NCBI RefSeq assembly: GCF_902459465.1 | Contig: NC_047080.1 | Coordinates: forward strand, 10,390,866 to 10,454,865 | Length of the DNA stretch: 64,000 bases | Reading direction: 5' to 3' | Source of the DNA: Asterias rubens | Lineage: Eukaryota; Echinodermata; Asteroidea; Forcipulatida; Asteriidae | In this document: piece after piece, positions 23,401 to 34,253 of the stretch | Layout: the number at the start of each line of letters is the position of its first letter | Numbering within the stretch: the first letter of the stretch is position 1 | Position numbers and translations under genes: made by a program | Notes under the pieces: model-generated | Databases searched by the model: none | Told to the model about the DNA's origin: nothing | The model's input: only the letters and a program-made list of their open reading frames with translations

Positions 23401-26400
23401 TTAAGCCATAGGTCCCGTGTACTGGGATTGGTAGTGCACGTTAAACACTTACCGTGGAAGAGTAGGGGTTAACCCCGGTGTTTCTGGTTTATTGCAAGCA
23501 CCCGTAATTTGACCAGGTCAATCTATAAATCTCGGCAATGTGCGCATGCTCATAACTACGCAATGGAAATTTACCTGATGAGTCTGCTGCCACCTAGCGT
23601 TCATAAAACGTCCATTAGAATTTAGATTCTGATGGGTTTGTTCTTGTTTTGCATTGTAACAGGTGGACTTGATGTGTATTACGTCAATTACCATATATTT
23701 TTAGCACCAGAATACAAGGACGTCATACAACAAACGGAACAGCTACTTACTCAAGCTTGTTTATTCTCACCTGAAACAAGCTGGTACATAAAGGTCCTCA
23801 CAACAGGTTTGTTATTTCATTTAAAACACGGTATGAGTAAAAAAAAAAGTGTTTAAAGTATAAAGTCAAACTTTGGTCATGACCCCGAAACATGTATGTA
23901 ACTTTTGAGTCGAAAGCCTACTTGTTGAGTCGAAAGCCTACTTGTTATAAAGATGATACATGACAGTTGCTATGTCAAATGACCCGGGAATGCTTTTGTA
24001 TAGCAACCTCCAGAAGAGCACCCTCTGATTTATTGGAACCTTGCTCACCATTCTTCCCCTACCAGGGCCCAACTTCATAGAGCTGCTAAGCACAAAAATT
24101 TGCTTAGCATGAAATTTCTGCCTCGATAAAAACCGGATAACCAACAACATTTCCACATGATTTGAGCAAACATCAGCTGAACACCTGTAACAAGCAATAT
24201 GCAACAAATGGAAATTTGGATGGTAATCCTGTTTTTATCAAGGAAGAAATTTCATGCTAAGCAAATTTGTGTGCTTAGCAGCTCTATGAAATTGGCCCCT
24301 GGACTTAAAGGAACACGTTGCCTTGGATCGGACGAGTTGGTCTATGAAAAGCGTTTGTAACCGTTTGTTATAAAATGCATATGGTTAGAAAGAGGTTTTA
24401 AAAGTAGAACGAAATTGCGTGGTATTCCTTTTATTTTTATTTTTATATTGGATTAACACAATCGAGATGTTAAAAAAAAAAAAAAAAAAAGGCTCGCCCT
24501 TAAAGGATTAGGGTACTTTTTGGACGACACAGAACGCAAACGTACACAGATTTACATTAAAATTACAAGGTTTAAAGGTAACGATAGAAGAAATCTTCTC
24601 TTAAAATATGTCTTGCTGAGATGGTTAAATTTTTGAAAAATTTGTAAAACAATTTTACACAAATTATTTTAACATGCGCAACGGATTTACGCAACTCTCC
24701 TGAAAAAGATGCTCTGTGCTTTCCATTTTTTTTCTTAAAAACTTTGACGACTTATGAAGCTGAAACTTTTACAGGTAAATTGTACTATACATACATCTTC
24801 ATTCGCATGGCAGTGTGTAGGTATTCATGTCATGGCCAAAACCTGATCTACAAAAGGTATCAAAACCCTTCATTAACGTAAAAGTAGTTATGATTTTCCC
24901 CGCTTCTTTTACACACAGGAAGTCCGTATGGTTATTATGGAAACAGTGTAAAACTTGTACCAGACAAGGAGTTGCGTCATCTGCCGCCTGAGTGGTTGCA
25001 AGGTCTTACCATTCAAATGCACATTGACCAGTTCCCAGCTACATCACTGACGAATCGCTGCAACGTACCTCTCCTTAAAAGACTCCCAAACGAAAAGTAC
25101 AACCTGAACATAACTGCACAACTTAATGGTGAGACTTGTGGACAAGTCGTTAAATCGGCCCCACGCGCTGAGATAGTCCAGTTGTGGCGGAGCTCTCTCG
25201 CGAGATCACTGCTCTCGCGCGAACTGATGGCTTCCCGATTTCTACTCCAATGAGCCATCAGTTCGAGCAGTGATCTCGCGAGAGTTCCGCCACAACTCGA
25301 CTATCTCAGCGCGTGGGGCCGATTTAACGACTTGTCCACTTAATGTAACTATTTGCATGTATTTTTCCAGAAAGAAATAACTTGTAAAGGATACAGATCA
25401 AAATATTGTGAATTGCTCTTTTCGCAGCGCGCCCCCCCCCAAAAAAAAAAAAACACAGTAAAAAACAAAACAGCTACATGTATATTGATAAATTGAAATA
25501 AAATATTATATAAACATATGTACTCTATAAGGAACCTACCACTAATTCTATCTATTTAAAGGGAAGATACTATGTTTGGTAACCAATCTTAAAATTAATG
25601 GCAATAATAATTATATATATAAAAAATGGTAAGGAGTACAGCAGCTTTCGATAGAGCATTTTGAGAATCATTTAACTTTAAAGTCATGGACAATAATTAG
25701 GTTTTCTGACAGGTCATCGGAGGGTTAAATGTGGTGATGTACTTTTGTTACTCTCCACAGGTTGCCCATCTGGCCGATATGGGGGTACATGTAACCAAAC
25801 ATGTTCCTGTGTTCAGGGAGTTGAGTGCCATAGCTTCAATGGGATCTGTATGTGTCCCCCTGGACTTGAAGGAACGCGTTGTGAACACAGTAAGTACATC
25901 AAAAGACTTAGGCCGTGTCCGAATTAGCGGCTACAGCTACGGCTACGGCTAGAGATGTCCGCGTCATCATGCTTTGAGGTATAGGACATCCTTAGCAACA
26001 CCTTTAGCAACAGCCGTAGCCGTAGCTGTAGACGCCGATTCAGATACGGCCTGATATAAACCCACTCACAAACTGTTACTCTTATTTCATTTCATTTATT
26101 CAGTGCCAAAATGTAGAGCTGCTCAAGCAGATATTATAACTATTGCTTAAACAATGTTCTGTTCAGCACAAACGCGCACTGGATACCAGTCACTAATTGT
26201 AACTGTGACTTGGCAGTTTGGGTGTGGTAACCTTGTTCTGGTAACCGTCATTTTGTTGAGCTACTTTTTGCGTTGAAGCAGAAATTTTGAGTGAAGCCAA
26301 TGACTCATAGAAAAGCCTTACGCCCTACCAGCCATGAACCAAAACTTGAGAGAAGACAAAGGAAGGAAGTTTCAGTTTAGATGTGGGAGGAAAAACCGCA

Positions 26401-29400
26401 GCTATTTATTCCAGGGAAAACCGCACACAGTCTGGTAGGGACAACACCCTGGCGGACACCTTGGCGGAAGCGTCCAATAGGGTTAACGGGTCCGAGAACC
26501 CACGTATCATGTTCCCGGCGTGAATCGAACCGGGGTCATAGAGGTGGAAGGCGAAGATACCACTACAACAACCCAATAAATGAACCCTTTAAAAGAAAGC
26601 AATGCATGTATTGTATTGGTATAAGTTTAATATTACAGCCAGTTGTTTAGATCCAATGATATGACGGGGTCTTTAGATCCACATCATCCCCAGACTGGTT
26701 TGAAATTACGATACTCCTATCAAAGTTGCTGGTATTTCCTCGATACTTGATAATTTGAAATAAAAACACCTGTTTTCTGATTGACCTGTACATCTGCCAT
26801 CACACTTTGAAGCTCGTGAATTACGCCAGACACCAGTCTTGCGCTTATGTCCGGATTCGTACATGGAGATTCGCAGTCGAATTCTACATAGACCTATGTA
26901 TAAAACAACGCTACATGCCTATTCGTGACGTCGTCAAACATTATGCTCATCACCTCAAACCAAATGTAACACAGATATGGAAAGCTTCGTCACTGCATGT
27001 TTATCAAAATGAAGTCATCGTACCCAATGAAATCAATGGGCCCGTTAAGACCAGTGACTATAACTGCGGAAAAAGACAGGAGACCACTCCAGTCTATTTT
27101 CTTATAAGTGACAACAAAATGTTTTTAAAATAACATGTGCATGTGCTTTCTAATGTCATTCCATTTGTACCATATAGCTTCCCCTAGACTCAGTGTACAA
27201 CAGCAACATGTTTATGTACCGTATGGAACATCATACAACCTAACCTGTATTGGAGACGGGATGATACCTGCAAACTACTCTTGGATCAAAGAGAGTACAT
27301 CAACGCGCCTAGTCACTGCATCCAGAGAGAAAACAGTCCCTTATAAACCAAGGTAGTCTAATCCTTCAAGATTCTTAAAGACATGCGCTAGGAAGATCAA
27401 TAAGCTTAATATCCTTTGTGACTCTGACAACTTACACACAAAAAAACAGAGAGTGGTTGGGTGATGACAATTCAACATTGCAATAGTTACAAATGAAAAA
27501 TGTTTTCCTGATTTTTCAATTTCAATATAAATCCATTTTTAACACCGGTTAAAATGTCCGAAATTCAAAAGAAAAGCAATATCAACTCATTGGGTTTTAA
27601 AACAAGATTGTGTTTTGAGGATTATTTGATTACAAACTCCAATACTCTGTTAAACAATATGTTTTTGAATTTTGCTTTTACAATAGCCCTGTTGTTTTCA
27701 CAAGCACATTGGAAGTTAACAGCACAACCGTCAATGGTGGATATCTTTGCGAAGTCTATGACGGAAATGGAACAGAGTACAGGCAATATGTGAACGTCAC
27801 CGTCATAGGTATTATAATGTCTAAATATAATAATGTTATTCGGTTCTTACATAGCGCTCTACCAAAACTGATGGGCGCATCTTGCATATATGGAGCTACG
27901 TTTTTTTAAAGTTTGTTTTTAAAGTATGACTATTGAGACCTATTCCTTTATAGCACCAGGTAACGGTTTACAAGGTGACGTGGCGCAATATGCTGCCGAT
28001 CAGACCAGGAACACGAGGGCAAGCCAATTTTTGTTACGATACGTGCCCTGAGTTCGCTTTATTATACACACGAAGGATGGGGCAATATTGGCCACTTGCT
28101 TATAAGGACACAAGAGTGCCACGACCATTTTACACTTAGAACCCATCTCATTGGTTGATGTTCCTTCACTCGGGTTGAGTACTTGTGGTATAGCCACATT
28201 TCTCATATAATTATCTCAATATTATTACAAGCATTTTATTGCTCATTTTGTTAAATTGTTTTAATATTTGACAGCCGTCCCAGATCCCTTCATGCGAGTT
28301 CCTCAGAACCAAACCGCCCTCATCGACAGGAATGTTGTCTTCACCTGTAAGACCAAGAAGGCAGCTGGGACCATCAAATGGGTCAAAGGTCACAACCCAC
28401 CATCCTCAGAGATCAAGGATAAAGTTGGCCATTACGGGGTACGCCATCTCTCTGATGGTGTTTCTGAACTTCATATCTATGGTGTACAATTCTCGGATGA
28501 GGATGTGTACAGATGCTATGTTGGGTTCACCTTCAAGGAGCCAGACTTGAATTATGCAGAGGCAAAGCTTATTGTCCAATGTGAGTTTTGTATACATTTC
28601 ACTAGCTCTAAATTAAGATCAATGAGTACTCTTAGTTTTGCAGGAAATATCGTATGAAAAATCACTTCAACTGACATGACTTCACAGAACTAAAAAGACT
28701 AAAACAACTTACATGACTTTTGCAATATGACTTGTAGACAATCGAAACAAATCTTGAAAACAACAATACATTTCGGTTTCCATTGAAATCGAAACTGATT
28801 CTTTTGATTTCTCGATATACAGAGTATCTTTACACTAAGGAAACATGAAACCTGGGGTGTCGTTTTACTTTCAGTTTTATAGTTATTGTCTATGTCATTA
28901 AAGATGTTTGTTTATGGCATTAAAGGTGTTTGTTGAATGTCTTTTTTAAATTTATTTAAATGCGATCGATGAAATGAAAAATTGAATAAGTTTCTTGACT
29001 TTCCCCTCAAGCTGATCCCCAACCTAAGTGTTCCTTCCAAGACGTGGTGAATGCCACATCGGGTCAGGAGGTGACGCTTTTTTGCCAGATGGAGAAAGTC
29101 AAACCAGCTCCATCACTGACTTGGGCCGTAGAGGGCCGACAAATCACCCCGCAACCCACAACAGTCATCACTCTATCAGATGATCAGTATTCATTTGATG
29201 TCAACACCACGATGACCTTTGACCCTGCCCCTGAAGATGATGGACGGAGAGTCTCTGTTGCCATGGAAAGCCCAGCTTGGGAGGGGAGTAGAGTAATGTC
29301 AACCTCTTTGAATGTACAGTGTAAGTTTGGTTTAGAAAAGAATATGAAGTATAGAGTGGCACACATCACTGAGAAGGGCTTCTGATTAATGGACATTGGA

Positions 29401-31794
29401 TTCATCGGTAATTACCTGAAATAATTCAGGTCAATACACCTATGCACATTTCACGGAACAAAAAATATTTGGGTGTAACAAAACTATTTCGATGTAAGAA
29501 AATGATTTCGACGAAGTAATTTCGACATTTTGTTAACCTTTTCTCTATGTTTTACCTTTTCCATTGTTTGTACCTGTCCTTACCCTGTAGGGTCTCCGTA
29601 AGAACTTGAAAACAAAACTGCAAACACAATTTGACTCATTGTAAGCTGAACCAGCAACAGGTTTTATTTTTTACTTCATCAAATTAACAGATGCACCCAT
29701 TGTGGAGATCAATCCAGACCCAATCTCGCTTGCCTCAGGACAGGATGCTGTCATCTCCTGTTTGACCAAAGCCAACCCACGTCCAACCAGCTACGACTGG
29801 ATCCTCAGTCGACCTGACAAAACACCACAGATTGATTCCTCAACTGGTGACACCTACCATCTTATAAATATTGATATGACCTATGACCTGGCAAGCTTGA
29901 CCTGTAGAGCTGGGAATGAGGTTGGGGAGACGAATGATACAGTGAGGATGAAAGTGACAGGTGAGGATTTAAGAGAAGGAAGTAGTCTGTAATTAGTGCT
30001 CAATGCTCCTTGAAATTCTCCTCTTGATCTAGATCTTTAGATATTGAGATGTGGACTAGTCGTGTGTTTTGGACGCAGCAGATAATTTTACAAGAACTTC
30101 ATGAAACTTTGAGTTGAGAGTCTGTGATCCTGGCGCTGGAGTATAGCTGGTTCCAGTCTCTTGCCGTGCGGGGACAATTTCTTCTGCAAGTGGTCCCTGG
30201 GCCGTCGGTTTCTCTTCTGAATGTTATCTTATTTTCTTGTGTTTGTTTGTGTGTTTGCTTTCAAGAGAATGGCTTCACACCGGCTGCAACTACAGCATTC
30301 TCCGTCTTGGGAGGAATGTGCCTCTTGGTGTTGATCGTCTCAAGTGTTCTTGCTTATTGTTTCCGTAAAGAAGTTATCCTCTGGTGGTCTGCAAAGACTG
30401 GCAAGAATAAAGGTAAGAGTTCACACAGCTAGATAGCATGCGAGAAATCATACAATCAATCAACAATCCATCCATCTATCAGAAGTCATTATTGTAGCGC
30501 CCAAAGTCAACAGAAATTAATCAAAGGCGCTCAAGACATGCAGTTACATGAAATTAATTACAACGCACTTGTAGAAAAATATAAAATTTAGCAGTTTCTG
30601 GGCATACTTGATGTGACTTACTGGAGTGTTCCACTCTCCTGGTCCATAATGAACTTACGAGTACAACCATGTGTTAAACTCTGTTGTGTGAGTGTTGGCT
30701 CTTAAAAGAACCGGTTGGGTCTCGACGTTTCGAACAGTATACTCTTCTCGTCTTCAGGAGAGTTTATTTCTGGTATGATTTTGATTCAGATAACAAAGAC
30801 TTTGACGTCTTCATCTCGTACAAGAGTGGAACACCCGATGAGGAGTTTGTTGTGCAGGAGCTCATTCCAAGATTAGAGCAAGATGGCTACCGTGTCTGTG
30901 TCCATTTTAGATTCTTCTTGCCAGGGAGAAGTAAGTAGAACCAAGTCACTGGACACATTTGTAATTACTCCAAAATAATTGTTGGTCTATAAAAACTTAC
31001 TTGGTAACGAGCAATGGATAGCTGTTGGTAGATAACACATTGTAAGAAACGGCTTCCTCTGACTTGAGTAACGTAGTTATTTACAAAGAGATAATATCTT
31101 TCTTCCTTAAAACACTTCAAGCCTGAAGCATTTTAAGGCATCTGCAAGCAAACAAGACGTGCAACAGGGCCGGGCGTGTTTTTTCCTTTCATTATTCTCT
31201 TGCAACTTCGATGACCAATATTGAGTCCAAATTATCACAGATTTGTTACTGGATGCATAATGTTGAGATACGTGAGAATACTGGTCTTTGACAAAAATTA
31301 CCGAATTGTCCGCTTGAAGATGTACAATTTTCTTGTTTCCGCCAGGTATCATCGACAACATCTCTGATGCAGTTCGTCGGTCCCGCAAGACTCTTCTCCT
31401 CCTCACCCCTGGCTTTGTCGAGAGCGAATGGTGTCGATATGAATTTCAAGCAGCTCTCCTTCAGATGCTGCGCCGTCAAATGGACATCATCCCGGTCATC
31501 TTCGAGGATCTCGGCAACCCGGCAAACCTCTCCGACGACATCCAGACCGTCCTCCGTACTCTCTCCTACATCACCTGGCCCGGTGCCGTCTTGGACGGCA
31601 GGGGTCCGCAGAGGGAGGGCGACAAAGATCGGTTCTGGAAACTGCTTTGGGAATCCTTGCCCGACAACCCCCTGGGATTGGAAGAGCAGCTGTATGATTT
31701 GGACGGAATGGGAGAAGATAAAGTTGACACGGAAGGAAATGAAGATGTAAAAGTTGAGGAAAATGCAATGTTATTGATTGATGTTCAGGCTTGA
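20408..31794 (+). CDS. EGF-Ig-TIR single-pass receptor (IL-1R/Toll-type cytoplasmic domain)
   Basis: Exons: 20408-20572, 22587-22680, 23663-23806, 24919-25128, 25761-25889, 27178-27352, 27687-27808, 28275-28580, 29012-29320, 29691-29960, 30266-30412, 30763-30930, 31346-31794; 895 aa, all phases agree. Order: signal peptide 1-27; unrecognised region to about 204 with four Cys; one eight-Cys laminin/Tie-like EGF (205-247, CPSGRYGGTC...CMCPPGLEGTRC); Ig-like units at 248-346 (split over two exons), 347-448, 449-551 and 552-641; TM 652-674 followed by basic residues; TIR about 702-850 with box 1 FDVFISY, BB loop RFFLPG (usual form RDFxPG), SEWCRYE and box 3 FW at 843-844; acidic C-tail. TIR domains recruit adaptors such as MyD88, so innate or developmental signalling is likely (inference). 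Start at 20408 chosen for the signal peptide; an in-frame ATG at 20288 is an alternative. The third Ig lacks the F-strand Cys. Candidate AATAAA at 32079. Confidence 0.85.
20710..21222. mobile_element. Family B MITE fused to a partial family A MITE
   Basis: Family B runs from AAAGCCATTATACAACTTAT to CCGAAAGTGTATAATGGC (about 21026); a 5' part of family A follows without a gap to 21222. The same B-next-to-A arrangement occurs at 41645-42382 in ODF2. Confidence 0.65.
21826..22543. repeat. Right arm of the 0.7-kb inverted repeat
   Basis: Near-identical inverse of 11100-11820; includes an inverted full-length family A MITE (21826-22223). It stops 43 bp before exon 2 of the TIR receptor. Confidence 0.9.
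22733..22908. mobile_element. Family D palindromic MITE
   Basis: GTCGATTTCACAAAGG to CCTTTGTCAAATCCACCCC, with many AGGACTAGTCCTA units; about 55 bp after TIR-receptor exon 2. Confidence 0.8.
22985..23246 (-). mobile_element. LINE reverse-transcriptase C-terminal remnant
   Basis: Minus-strand frames read RTSWLNIRAANVHF and NVWNLLPSHLRHATTLGQL, matching the WN-LPS-lR-A-tl end of non-LTR ORF2 proteins. A frame change separates parts of it. Intronic in the TIR receptor. Confidence 0.55.
23258..23510 (+). mobile_element. tRNA-Leu-derived SINE
   Basis: The head TGTCGTGGCCGAATGGTTAA, the anticodon arm CCAGACTCAAGCTCTGG (loop carries CAA) and T-arm GTGGGTTCAGGTCCCA resemble tRNA-Leu(CAA). A non-tRNA body (TTGTCCTTCGGATGGGACAT, TTAACCCCGG) follows. 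The missing acceptor pairing and attached body argue against a working tRNA gene. A body scrap recurs at 13295-13380. Confidence 0.65.
24064..24301. mobile_element. Family C foldback MITE
   Basis: GGGCCCAACTTCATAGAGCT to AGCAGCTCTATGAAATTGGC; arms over 90 nt. Intronic in the TIR receptor, followed at once by a family G fragment (24307-24470) and a family F copy (24499-24872). Confidence 0.75.
25133..25342. mobile_element. Long hairpin directly after a splice donor
   Basis: Arms of about 90 nt: GTGGACAAGTCGTTAAATCG, GCCCCACGCGCTGAGATAGT and CTCGCGAGATCACTGCTC return inverted at 25253-25341. The left arm begins within about 10 bp of the donor of TIR-receptor exon 4 (25129). Confidence 0.8.
25910..26052. 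mobile_element. Short foldback element after a splice donor
   Basis: GGCCGTGTCCGAATTAGCGG plus CTACAGCTACGGCTACGGCT pair with AGCCGTAGCCGTAGCTGTAG and CGCCGATTCAGATACGGCC. It starts about 22 bp after the donor of the EGF exon (25890). Confidence 0.75.
26378..26580. repeat. Repeat related to 61836-61960
   Basis: AGATGTGGGAGGAAAAACCG and TCTGGTAGGGACA recur at 61836-61960 (AGATGTGGGAAGAAAACCCC, CCGGTAGGGGCAG), each followed by a T-arm-like GATTCGAACC/GTTCGAACC motif in minus sense. Probably another SINE-type family. Confidence 0.4.
27930..28110 (-). mobile_element. SINE body fragment
   Basis: Shares AGCACCA-GTAA-GGTTTACAAGGTG and TGGCGCAATATGCTGCC with copies at 35820-35990, 37835-38000, 40240-40632, 50320-50480 and 55360-55690. 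Confidence 0.55.
30660..30762 (+). mobile_element. Half copy of family E abutting the TIR exon
   Basis: GTACAACCATG, GGCTCTTAAAAGAACCGG and GGGTCTCGACGTTTCGAACA align in order with the family E hairpin at 7021-7110. The element's CTCGTCTTCAGGAGAG end supplies the AG acceptor used for exon 12 (30763). Confidence 0.7.
30945..31316 (+). mobile_element. MITE family A copy in the intron splitting the TIR domain
   Basis: Begins 14 bp after the exon 12 donor (AAGTCACTGGACACATTTG) and ends about 30 bp before the exon 13 acceptor, so it makes up nearly the whole intron. Confidence 0.75.
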
Positions 31795-31834
31795 TTTTTC
31801 TTATTCTGTGTACAGAGGAAGAGTCCTATATAGG

Positions 31835-32001
31835 GCTACTTCGTGTGACAAGGGTGTTTTTTCTTGCGCTATTATCTCGCAACTTCGACGACCAATTGAG
31901 TTCAAATTTTCACGCAGGTTTGTTATTTTATGCATTTGTTGAGATACACCCAGTGAGAAGACTGGTCTTTGATAATTACCAATAGTGTCCAGTGTCTTTA
32001 A
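31835..32001 (+). mobile_element. 3' half of MITE family A in the TIR-receptor 3' UTR
   Basis: CTACTTCGTGTGACAAGGGT to CCAATAGTGTCCAGTGTCTT, starting 40 bp after the stop codon and ending before the candidate AATAAA (32079). Confidence 0.75.
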
Positions 32002-32084
32002 GACATGACCATAATGTAAAACAGCCGTTGTGCTGATATATCCATATATAAAGATCTTGAAAAAAAAATACACAGATAAATAAA

Positions 32085-33240
32085 TATTAATTTTCTGAAA
32101 TGGTGCTCAAATATATATTAGTGTGTGTGTAAATAGAAACACAGATTTCTAAATATTGAGTAATACTAAACTGTTTCAATTTTTAATTTTGTGAATTCAG
32201 CAACTAAAAACTTAATTTGCATGCTGGAGTTTTGTAAAAGAAAAATTGCGTTTGACTTTTAACTGGGCATTCAATAGTGTCATAGTTGTATGTTTATTTG
32301 TCTTTTGCTCTGTTATTTAGTTATTTATGTATTTACTTAATTAGTTAGTTACTTAAATGTACAGAGAGAGAGTAATTCGATACCTGAGTTATGGACCACA
32401 TGTCAGGTTCAGAGTTTTGTCGATTTGTTGCCGATATCAACAAATTATGCTTATTTAGCTCCCCCTCGATTCGATTGAAGGTGTTTCCATGCAAAAACAA
32501 ATCTACCAATGAAATAGTAATAACAAAAAATTAAAAAAAATGACTGTCTGAGTCCAATGTTTGTTTTTTGTGCATTGTCCAAGATGCATAATTTATAAAA
32601 GAAATATGCCAATGAAACAAGCGCAATGGTAATTAATTAAGTTATATAATATGATTGTCTGAGTCTCCCATGTTAGATGTATTTTGTGCATTGTCCATGA
32701 TGAAATATTTGTTGTAGGCCAAAGTTTTGTTTACAACATCGTCTTTCAGAAATCAGAGCAGTATACTTAGGGTATATTTTTTATTTATTTTTAATGATAA
32801 AATCGGGGCACGCTCTGTGTGATATCCACGAATAACTACAATAAATTATCATACCTTTGACTGCTAAACTTGTTTTTCGTCTTTTAGGTGTATATATCCA
32901 TTTACCGAGTAGATACACAATTGTCGTCCCCCCCCCCCCCTCACAAGGTTTAGATTGACAACACAACACGTAACACAAATAACAATTGTGTTCGTTTATC
33001 TATTTTTTATTTGAGATGTAACAGTGCTAGTTATAAATTTTTCAGGTACGGTGTCCCTACAAATTTGATAGATATTGTGAGGCCAAAATTGCGAACAGAG
33101 ACTGTGTTACCACCCCACCCCCCCCCCCGCCCCACCCACTTTCCACACTCCAGCCAGGCCCAACATGCCCTCAAAGGTGTAAAATACACGAACTTTGAAT
33201 ATTGCGTATGAACTCTGTTTGCCCCTGGAAAAAAAACCTG
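32085..33240. other. Gap between the TIR receptor and ODF2
   Basis: AT-rich, no conserved ORF. Contains two C-runs (about 32930 and 33115) and no recognised repeat family. Confidence 0.5.
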
Positions 33241-33310
33241 ACCAATGGCAGAGCTCGTTTGAGCGTGGCGTCACGTTTCTTTTGTAAACAACAACAAATG
33301 CAATTTTTTC
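33240..33310 (+). promoter_or_regulatory. Putative ODF2 promoter with CCAAT box and forkhead motif
   Basis: CCAAT lies at 33242-33246 and GTAAACAACA at 33284-33293, just upstream of the inferred first exon. GTAAACA is the core bound by forkhead factors, including FOXJ1, a master regulator of ciliary genes; ODF2 is a centriole/cilium gene, so the match is functionally sensible. It is a short motif and may be chance. Confidence 0.25.
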
Positions 33311-33359
33311 AATAAGTGTGGCGTCCGCTTCTTCGAAGACGAAGAAAAATCATCAAAAC
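33310..33359 (+). other. Likely ODF2 5' non-coding exon
   Basis: The donor AAACAG|GTGCGT at 33360 is the best candidate partner for the acceptor at 34231-34232 that precedes the ODF2 start codon. The 5' boundary is not visible; the exon probably begins somewhere in 33250-33320. Confidence 0.35.
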
Positions 33360-34253
33360 AGGTGCGTTTCTTGTTTTATAAAAACCTGTCATGCATAATT
33401 AATAATCCCAAAGTTGTATTTATTTCCGTTTTATTCATTTGGATTCATCCATGCACAGTTGGCCCTGTTTATTTCGAAATTATAAGCGTTGAAATTATGT
33501 CGTCTGCCCAACTACGACTAAGTGTACAGTACGTGATCTGTAAGTCGTCTATTTCCGACAGTACAATGTCGAGAAAGAAAAAAAGTGGTAGACAAAAATA
33601 TATTGCGTATATTTTTTTATATGATGTGTTCTCATAGACTAAGAGTCTTACTTAGGAAGTAGTTCAAATTCATAATGATGTACATCATGAAGTGAACCAA
33701 AATAATGAACAAAAATGTTTAAAAATTAATAACTTGAAAGTTGAATCAAATTCAAATTCAAAATTCAAACATGAAATTAATTATTTGATTTTAATTCAGC
33801 TTTTTTGTAGGTGTGTACTGTAAAAGTTGAGATGATTGATACATGGTTTGATACATAACAATAAAATATCAAATTATTGTTGTTAATTTTTTTTTAAATT
33901 TTAGGCCTAATTTAACTTAAATTTACAGGATTTTGAAAAATAAGTAAACATTTGAGTCTGACTCCATTCCTCCAAGTCAAATACAGGCCTACAATGTATA
34001 TGCTTTTTTTTTTTTTTTTTCAAAGGGCAAGGGTATTGAAAGGGAACCCTACTAATAATACTAGTAATAATTATTAGTATATGAGGAAATTGCAAATTTC
34101 TACTGGACTTTTCAAGGGCACCAAGGCGATGACCAGGGGGCACGGAGGCAATCACCTTCGTTGTCTACATGTACGTGAAGTATCCTACCTGCAAATATTG
34201 TTTTCATTCAATTTGTTTTCATTTCTTGTCAGGCAGTTTGACACCTTGTGAGG

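Noticed and set aside
26807-27133. 108-codon plus-strand ORF just before TIR-receptor exon 6
   Set aside because: No start context, no recognised domain, ends in a stop before the exon 6 acceptor and cannot join exon 5 in frame; probably chance, though an unknown repeat is possible.
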